From: Desmodesmus armatus
Taxonomy: Eukaryota; Chlorophyta; Chlorophyceae; Sphaeropleales; Scenedesmaceae
Assembly (NCBI GenBank): GCA_007449985.2
Contig: VIIQ02000895.1
Span: 1-64,000 of the forward strand
Direction of reading: 5' to 3'
DNA length: 64,000 nucleotides
The position numbers were made by a program, and so were the translations under genes. Shown in pieces: positions 57,131 to 64,000 of the stretch (positions are counted from its first letter, which is position 1; the number at the start of each line of letters is the position of its first letter). Below the pieces are notes generated by a model. The model saw only the letters and a list, made by a program, of their open reading frames with translations. It was not told where the DNA came from and did not search any database.

Positions 57131-57716
57131 CAGTGTTGGAGGCCCTTCTGCCATGCATAAGCCCCAGCAACCTTATCTGAATAGGCTGAACAACATAGAA
57201 ATCCTTCACGATCCTACTGCACCTGAATCCCACCCTGCCACTCACCGTTCACATGCAACTGTCAGGGGTTTTCCAATTGAATTAAACCCCACCTCCAAGG
57301 ATGAGGCGAATGCGGCAAACTTTGTCTGCGCTGCCAAAGCACAAGCGTTGTACCAGTCTGCGACTTCTTTGCAAGAGCTTTCAATCGGCAGAAACGGAAC
57401 TCCCTGGCGCCAGCAGCAACGTCAGGACAGCAAAGGTGGTCAGGAAACGCTCCGCAACGGGTGAGTGTTTGCGCATGGTGGGTTTGTTTTCACTGTGATG
57501 CGATTGAGGCATAAGCGCACTCAGCATATCGTAGTGGCCAGATGGTTGCCCCATGACTTATCAGCTGCAGTGAGGTAGCCGCAAAGTTCTGTTGGACATG
57601 AGTTTTGTATTTTGCTTGTAAGTTTTGTGCGTGCATTAGATCCAGTGCACAGATCACAATCACCTGTTTGCTCGCAGGACCGAGCTCAGCTGTGAAACAC
57701 GAGCAGCACAGCTCAG
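57131..57716 (+). other. Upstream region of the Q-rich gene
   Basis: An AT-richer segment, 57150-57466, ends at a GTGAGT donor and could be a 5' UTR exon. It contains a 103-codon frame starting at 57153 with no recognised domain. Confidence 0.45.
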
Positions 57717-60686
57717 ATGGCTGCAGGCCCACCAAAAGCAATGCCGACAAGTTACAATGGTCTTGTGGGGCAAGGTGAGCGCAGATTGAGCTCACAGCGG
57801 CCACCCGGGCTGCAAGGCAGCACGGTAACATGGCCACGCACAACCTGTCGCCCATGCAGCAGCGCATGATGCAATACATGTATGTGTATTTTGGTGTGCG
57901 TTGGTGACAAGCAGCGTGAACAGACCGCTCTCCCCCTCACCAACGAAAACTTTCCATGTAAGATACTTGCCGTGATCGCCCTTGTTGCCACGTTGGTGAT
58001 GCTTTGGCTGTCATTCACAAGCTGTTTACTTTTTGTCGCCATCGACAGGTGGTCAGTTCGCCTCGGATGGCCAGCACATCCTTCTGCAGCAGTTGTACAG
58101 CACCAAGCAGGGACCACCTGCAGCAGTGTATCAAGCAGGCCTGGGGCCTGGACAGTATTCCCTCAAGGCTCTAGGACCTACAGCCATCAACGCAGACGCA
58201 GCAGCACAGCAAATGCAGCAGGACCTGCACACCATTGACCAGCATGACAGGCTGGCCCAGCAACAGCAACAGCCAGTTACAAGCACAGTTCCCACAGTCA
58301 GCGCCGCGGCACCCGGTGATGCCCTGATGCGTGCGCACCCTGCCGTCACAGGCTTCAGCCAGCCAGCGCAGCAGCAGCAACAAGCAGCAGGCATGCAGGC
58401 AGCAGCGGTGCAGCAGCAGCCCGGGTCCCTGCCTGCCGACAGCCCCACCTCTCTCGCACCCGCAGCAGGCAGCAGCAGCCCAACCCCAGAGGCCTCAGTG
58501 CCAGCAACAGGCAGTCAGCTCACAGGCAGTGGGGCTGGAGCAGCAGCAGGGCGCTTCAAGCTGTCGCCCCCAAGCCGGCTGCCTCCCCCCGATTCCTCAG
58601 AGCTAGAGGCAGCAGCCGAGTATGAGAAGTATCTGGCTCGTTGGGAGGAGGGTGCCACCCTGGCACAGCGCTGGCACAGGTGCGCTGACTGTACCGCGCA
58701 GCTTTGGGACCCTGGGGGAGGGGGTATGCAGTGATGAGGGATGAGGGCCAGTGAAGACGGTTTGTGACATACTTTTTGTGTGTAATAGCTGGTGTTGTGA
58801 TAGCGTTATGCAGGTGTCTGCGCAGCAGCCAGGGGAGGAGTGTGTGACTGCTGTTTGATTTGTGTGTTTTATGTTGGTTTCCCACTATAATGCACCACCT
58901 GTGCTGCCTTCTTGGTCTCCTATCCACCCTCATCTCGCTGTACTACCGCAAGCCTCAAATGCACGTCTTCTGCACACATCCTCTATGTGCATACACCCCG
59001 CACATCATCGACAGCTTCAACAGCAGCACCCCTCAACCCGCTGCCGTCCCTGCTGCCGCTGCTGCTCCCCTGCAGGCTGTCGGAGAAGGGCGTGCTGGGT
59101 GACATTGTTGAGGAGTGGGAGGAGTGGCAGCATGACCTGATGCTGCAGGAGATCCAGCGCCACAACAAGACGCTGGCAGGCAGGGCCCGCAAGCACAAGA
59201 GGGATGAGCCAGAAGTGGACCTTGACGCACCCAGACAGGTACAACAGGGCTTGCAATGTCATCAGGGTGTCAGTGCGTCAACAAGCAACACTGAGTCTTT
59301 GGTGGCACCTGCGTGCGGCAGCGCCTGTCTGCAGCTCAGGGCTTTCACTTGATGCCAACACGGGAGCATAGGTGTGTCGTCGAGAAGGACTCTGCCAGCC
59401 AATGCACCAGACCTTTTGTCCTCATGCCTTGCTGACCAGTCCTGCACCTGTCGTGTTGCTTGCTTGCGCTCGTATCTTCTCTCCCTGCAGACGCGCACAC
59501 GGCGTGTGCCCCAGGCACTGCAGGACTACCAGGTCGAAGCAGTCACAGGAACGCCTGAGCCTCCCAACATCGCCAGCCATGTTCCCGCAGGTATGCATGT
59601 GTGTGCTGACATACTTCTCACGCCTGGGCAGGCCTGTGCACGGGGCACTCAGCTCCTTCTTGTATCACGACCGTGCTGATTCAGAAGCTTGCACGTCTGC
59701 AGCTGCAATGGCGGCCTTGACGGACAGCCTAGCAACCCGCATTCGTAGTCCCATGCCTGTGAGTCGTTGTGCCCCGGCATCGTTTGCCTGCTCCGAGCCT
59801 TGGGTGGCCCCTGACAGACGCCCTAGCAAATATGCAATGGCTTTTGAACTCACAAGCCTGTGTGTCCCTGCCGTCCTGGCACCATTTTCTTCCTGATGCA
59901 GGGCCCAATGCAGGTGCTGGAGTGCGTGCCATGGGCATGGCAGGCAGCAGGGGCCCCGGTTCCCAGCAGCCTCACAATGCAGCCCTGGATGCAGCAGGAA
60001 TGACCTTTGCAGACACAGCAGCAGCAACAGGAGGCGGCCGGGCTGGTCAGCACAGCGCAGCACACAGCAGCCAGCCTGTGAGGAGGGGTCCTGGCGGTGC
60101 GGCAGCCGCAGCAGCAGCAGCGGCAAACACCAAGGCGCAGCTGGCGTATAGCAAGCAGAAGCAGCAGCAGCATTATGACGGCTACCAGCAGCAGCAGGGT
60201 GCGCGCAGCGCAGGCCACAGCAACGGCTATGCGCTGCCTCAGCAGCAGCATGCCCAGCAGCACCAGCAGCAGCAGCATGTCGCATACGGCAGGGTGTCTG
60301 CTGCTCCTCCGGCCAGCCAGGGTCTTGCCAGTTGGTCAGCACAGCCCCAGCAGCAGCACCACCACCAGCAGCAACAGCAGCGGGGACAGCCCAATGGGTC
60401 GCACTATGCACTCAACACTCAGGAAATGATGCACCAGATCCTGCACATGGGTACAGCTGTCGGCAGCGCGATCGCTAACAACAGCGCCACAGCGCCAGCT
60501 GGGGCAGCAGCCCGCATGCCCGCTGCCCTGCCAGGGCCGCTTGCTGCAGCACTGCCGCAAGCATCAGGGTTTGACTATGGCGCTGCTTTCGAGGCGTTCA
60601 GCAAAGTGCTTGGGCGCGTCGATCCCGTGGCCTTCACGCAGCACATCAGTGCTGCCATGCAGCAGCAGTTCCAGCAGCAGCAGTAG
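57717..60686 (+). CDS. Gln/Ala-rich protein of unknown function
   Basis: Exons 57717-57774, 58049-58679, 59076-59238, 59491-59590, 59902-60686. Phases fit throughout and end in TAG; about 578 aa. The N-terminus (TSYNGLVGQGGQFASDGQHI, then LLQQLYSTKQGP) and the charged helical middle (WEEWQHDLMLQEIQRHNKTL, then RARKHKRDE) look conserved-type. The rest is low-complexity Gln/Ala/His. The C-terminus has FDYGAAFEAFSKVLGRVDPV before a Gln run and stop. The basic KHKRDEPE stretch could be a nuclear signal. I recognise no domain; a scaffold or transcription-related protein is possible but unproven. The last about 38 bases including the stop are tandemly repeated at 60692-60729. Confidence 0.75.
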
Positions 60687-63410
60687 CAACTGCTGCCATG
60701 CAGCAGCAGTTCCAGCAGCAGCAGTAGCAGCTGCAGCAGGGCTGCAGTACCGCCCCTCGGCAGCTGTGAGCAGCAGCGGGTGCGGGAAGAGAGGTGTGTG
60801 TTCCGGTTGGGGAGGGGAGGACTTATAGGCTGTCGAGAAGTGGGGTTCAGTGTGGGCATGTGTGTGGTCGCTGCTCCCATGCAGGACATTTTGGGGACAC
60901 TTCGTATTGCAGGCATGCTGGGCAGCGTCGTGCATGTGTTTGTGATCTTGTGCTGTGGCTTTTGGGCTGCTAGGCATGTGCGCGCATACAGCACGGATGG
61001 CGACCCACCTGCGCCTTGTGTTGTGGTGGTGTTGCTGATGTGAAGTGATGGAGTGCGTGAGGTCACTGGGTACTCACCCATGCCTGCTATGCAGCCATGC
61101 TTTGTAGGCATGGTCAGTTGGAATAGATGGCAATTTGTGGGTTGTGTTTGTGTTCCGTCCGTGTACGTGTGTGCTGCAAATGCACCAGGACGTGGCATTT
61201 GTACTCAGCTTATTGGGCAGCAGCTGTTAGGATGGATTTGGCCGTGCCCTTTACCCCTGCTGTACCACACACCCTGTACCCTCCTCGTTGGCGAGATGGG
61301 TGCATGTCTGCTTGAGCCTCCCTATTGGCTTGTTGCCACTGGTGCATGCCACATGCGGCTGCCCATGTTTTGTGCGCAAGGGAGCTTATCCTTTGAGCGT
61401 GCTATTGCTGTGACTGTATGTCAGGAGGTTTTTGGCGGCTGCTTGGCGCTAGTTTTGAGCGCCAGGAGCACGGCAGTGCCTGTCTGGTGGTGTCCTGCAT
61501 GCTGCGCTCTTGGTGCTCCATGTACGTCCACCTGGTATCGGGCAGCAGCAATGGTTGCTGGCGCTGCACTGTGTGTCTTGTTGTTCAGGCCATGTGGCCA
61601 TGCCCCTCTCCTGTCATGTTTTTGTGCCATCACTGTAAGAGTATGCATGTAATGCTCTCTTGCGCCCACGCTGTGTGCTGTGTGTAGGGGTTTTCCCGGG
61701 GCTGCTGGCCTGCTCTGTCTGTTTGGCGACATCTTTAGAGCAGCGGAAACCGTCATGCGTAATCATTTTGGTGCGCCACTGCGGCTTGTCGTGTTCAGGG
61801 TTGGGGAGGCACCACGTAGTGGTCCTGTAGGAAGCAGTAGGCCTAGGCAGCTTGGGTATTGTTGAGGGTGGTTCTTGGGCATCCCTGGAATGTGTTGCGC
61901 AGGCGGTCTTGCCAGCGTCTCCAACAGCTGGTAAAGTTTCAACACTTTTTGCTTTGTCTACGTGCCAGGCTGTGAATATGGGGATACCTGCTAGGTTCTC
62001 CTCTCAGCTAGCTAGTGCGCATGCAGTATAGGGAGCTAGCCTAGCCGCAGCTGCGCTGGGGTATTGTGGCCATGTGCTTGGCATTGGGTTGCTCTGTTCA
62101 GTGTCTGCGTGCCTTTTGTGAGGTTACGGCAGATCCCAGAAGTTGGTGGGAGCACGCGGCGGCTTTGCGCTGCAGATGACAAGAGTGCTAGAGTGTGCAA
62201 GTGCAGGCAATGCCGTCTCTTGGGATGGTTGCGAAGGCATCGCTGCAATGCTGTATTGGTGGCATGATGTGGTGAGCCTGTTGGGACTTATGAGGATGGT
62301 TTACCCATCAATGTAACCTTAGCACTTTCTCCAGTACCCGTGTATTTCATGATGGGGTGCATTGAGGCTCCTGGGCTGCAAAGTGTTGTGTGCTGCTGAT
62401 GTATCTCTTGCTGATTGCAGCCAGCTGGACGTTGCATTGGCTCAAGAAACCTGCTGCAAGCATCAGACGCAATGGCAGTTGTCAGCATGATGAGGAATCC
62501 TCCGCTGCACTGATTGCAGTGTGGGGGCTGCTCACATGGGGGGCAGGCTGCAGCATCACCTCCTCGCCGCCTCTCATTTGTGCATGTACACACAGCAGCT
62601 TGGGTGTCACACAAACTTTGTGTAAGGCAGCCAGGACAGCTGCAGCTTAGTGCAACTTTACAGCAACAACAGCAGCAAGCAGTGCACATCATAAAAACAT
62701 GCCAAGACTAAACATATGCATCACCAGTCACTTCTTTTCGTTGACAGACACGACAGCTTCAGCCTCTGCGATCTTACTACAATGCCAAGACCAAACTCAG
62801 TGCTATGGGCAGTGTCCTAGGCTGCAGGCTGTATCCAACTAGACGTCTGGCAGCTGACCACCTCTGGCAGCACGGCAGCAGCACTTGGGGCGTTGCATTG
62901 CACCTTACTCATGGTCCAGCCTGGCAGGCCTTGATCATTGACAAGGAGGGCGGCAAACCCGGATCCAGTACGGCCTGAGCTGCCGCGGCTGATAGCAACT
63001 TCAAAGATTGCAGTACGCTGTTTGTTCCATCACTTATGCAGGTGCTGCTTGCAGGTAATCCTACTAGGCTTGATGGGGCTGCTGGACTCACAGCTTTGGT
63101 CTGGACGCCTTCTATTGTACTATGAGGTTGCTTTGTTAGGCTTTCGTTGCCTGGGTTGGCGGTGGGGGGACCCAGTGCTAGTTACATTGTGTTCTGTGTT
63201 CCCATCTTTGTGTGTTCCCAGTGTCTCCACAGGAAATCTTGCTACCTCCCCGGTTCCGGGCACTGTCTCACATCACTTATGCAAGTCGGCAAATGTCAGC
63301 ACTACTGCAGCCTACGGGGTTTGGCAATTTTGGCGAAACTTGGTCTGGGCAAACTTACGGTGATTTTTGCCCAACTTCTGGAAAGATAAGGCAAAGACGT
63401 CCAATCTTCA
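60687..63410. other. No convincing gene
   Basis: After the short exon-end duplication (60692-60729) the sequence is TG-rich, with long but compositionally biased frames (for example 61053-61652) that show no domain or splice support. At about 63205-63410 the composition changes to more AT-rich, with a frame starting SPQEILLPPRFRALSHITYA that might be an exon of the next gene. Confidence 0.5.
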
Positions 63411-63793
63411 GGACATCAAACGACATTGGTGCAAGCTTCAGATCGCTGTAATTCCGGTCACCTCATTGCAATGGACTGGGATGATGGCACTGAACAGTCA
63501 GAGCATGTGGAACAGTACATTCAAACACACACACGTCAGAACAAGCGCAGGCCCTCTGGGTTGCAGCAGCCTGCTAGACAGCGCAGCAGCAGCAGCAGCA
63601 GGGCCGGGGGTGCAGCAGCGGAGCAACAGCAGCAGCAACAACCACAGCAGCACAGCAGTCGTCAGGGGGTTAGGGCAACTGGTGCACAGGCCTTCCAGCC
63701 CCATCCACAGCAGCAGGCAGCAAGCCAGCCCAATGTGCAGGCCACTTATCCAGAGAGTGGCTCTCACACACACCCAACAGCTCAGCAGTGGGG

Positions 63794-63825
<32 letters not shown>

Positions 63826-64000
63826 CGGAGGAGGACCTCTTGCACGACCAGCAGCAGGCGGCACAGTTCGAGGAGAGCATCCAAGTCGCATATGCAGCAG
63901 ATGAAGAGGCGACCGCTGCAGCAGCAGTCCGGGCGAAGCAGGACCGAGCCAAGAAGCTGGAAGAGAGTCAAGCACTGTGGCGCCAGAACTCCCCCGCCAC
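63411..64000 (+). CDS. Gln/Ala-rich protein, 5' region (runs off window)
   Basis: The plus frame is open from 63390 to the window end. An acceptor-like ttcag lies at 63407-63411 and an ATG at 63471 (MDWDDGTEQSEHVEQYIQ). It continues through Gln, Ser and Ala runs to a charged helical segment (FEESIQVAYAADEEATAAAA, then KQDRAKKLEESQALW). No family is recognised. Whether 63471 is the start or an internal Met of a longer exon is uncertain. The C-terminus is outside the window. Confidence 0.55.

Noticed and set aside
61053..61652. 199-codon Cys/Val-rich frame
   Set aside because: Composition is that of TG-rich intergenic DNA, with no domain, no targeting peptide and no splice context.

Overview
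The window looks like nuclear DNA of a chlorophycean (volvocalean-type) green alga. Genes are split into many small exons by GT-AG introns, the acceptors are mostly tgcag, glutamine/alanine runs are frequent, several products are plastid proteins (an ABC1K kinase, a plant-type heme oxygenase, a thylakoid-lumen DUF1499 protein) and a cilium-assembly WD-repeat gene is present. The species cannot be fixed from sequence alone; a Haematococcus- or Chlamydomonas-like alga fits best.

Layout. 1-7457 (+): the 3' part of an ABC1K (UbiB-like) kinase gene whose introns hold degraded copies of its own exons, a gypsy RT fragment and a complete non-autonomous hAT-like transposon. 7458-10568: no convincing gene. 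10569-14778 (+): a complete seven-exon heme oxygenase gene (277 aa). 14779-16188: no gene. 16176-17741: a TIR element fused to a LINE tail and flanked by a 13-bp direct repeat. 17757-26663: a large inverted repeat carrying one tRNA-Ser(GCU) gene per arm, with an apparently intact 6.0-kb Ty3/gypsy chromovirus (18739-24771) inside it. 26664-28529: old LINE relics and degraded copies of a terminal exon. 28530-30340 (-) and 30582-31724 (+): a DUF1499 lumenal-protein gene and an INSIG-like membrane-protein gene, head to head.

33.0-44.1 kb is an array of at least twenty 5'-truncated LINE copies of two families. All lie on the minus strand and are nested in each other's 3' tails. It is followed by a complete 323-bp TRIM (44177-44499). 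47206-51725 (+): a beta-helix/multi-TM surface-type protein gene with one in-frame stop and one frameshift, plus an inverted N-terminal paralogue fragment at 45033-45370. 52629-54435 (+): a complete five-exon dienelactone-hydrolase-family gene. 54741-55782 (-): the 3' end of a WDR92/DNAAF10 gene, cut off by a 1.35-kb duplication of the INSIG-like locus (55780-57130). 57717-60686 (+): a Q-rich protein of unknown function. From about 63411 (+) a second Q-rich gene runs off the window.

Two themes recur. Tandem partial duplications at exon edges appear in four genes, and the retroelement landscape is very active: nested LINEs, a chromovirus with LTRs that look identical, a TRIM with the same type of primer-binding site as the chromovirus, and a LINE-tailed TIR element. 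The genes do not form one pathway. Several act in the plastid (plastoglobule kinase, heme breakdown toward phycocyanobilin, a lumenal protein).
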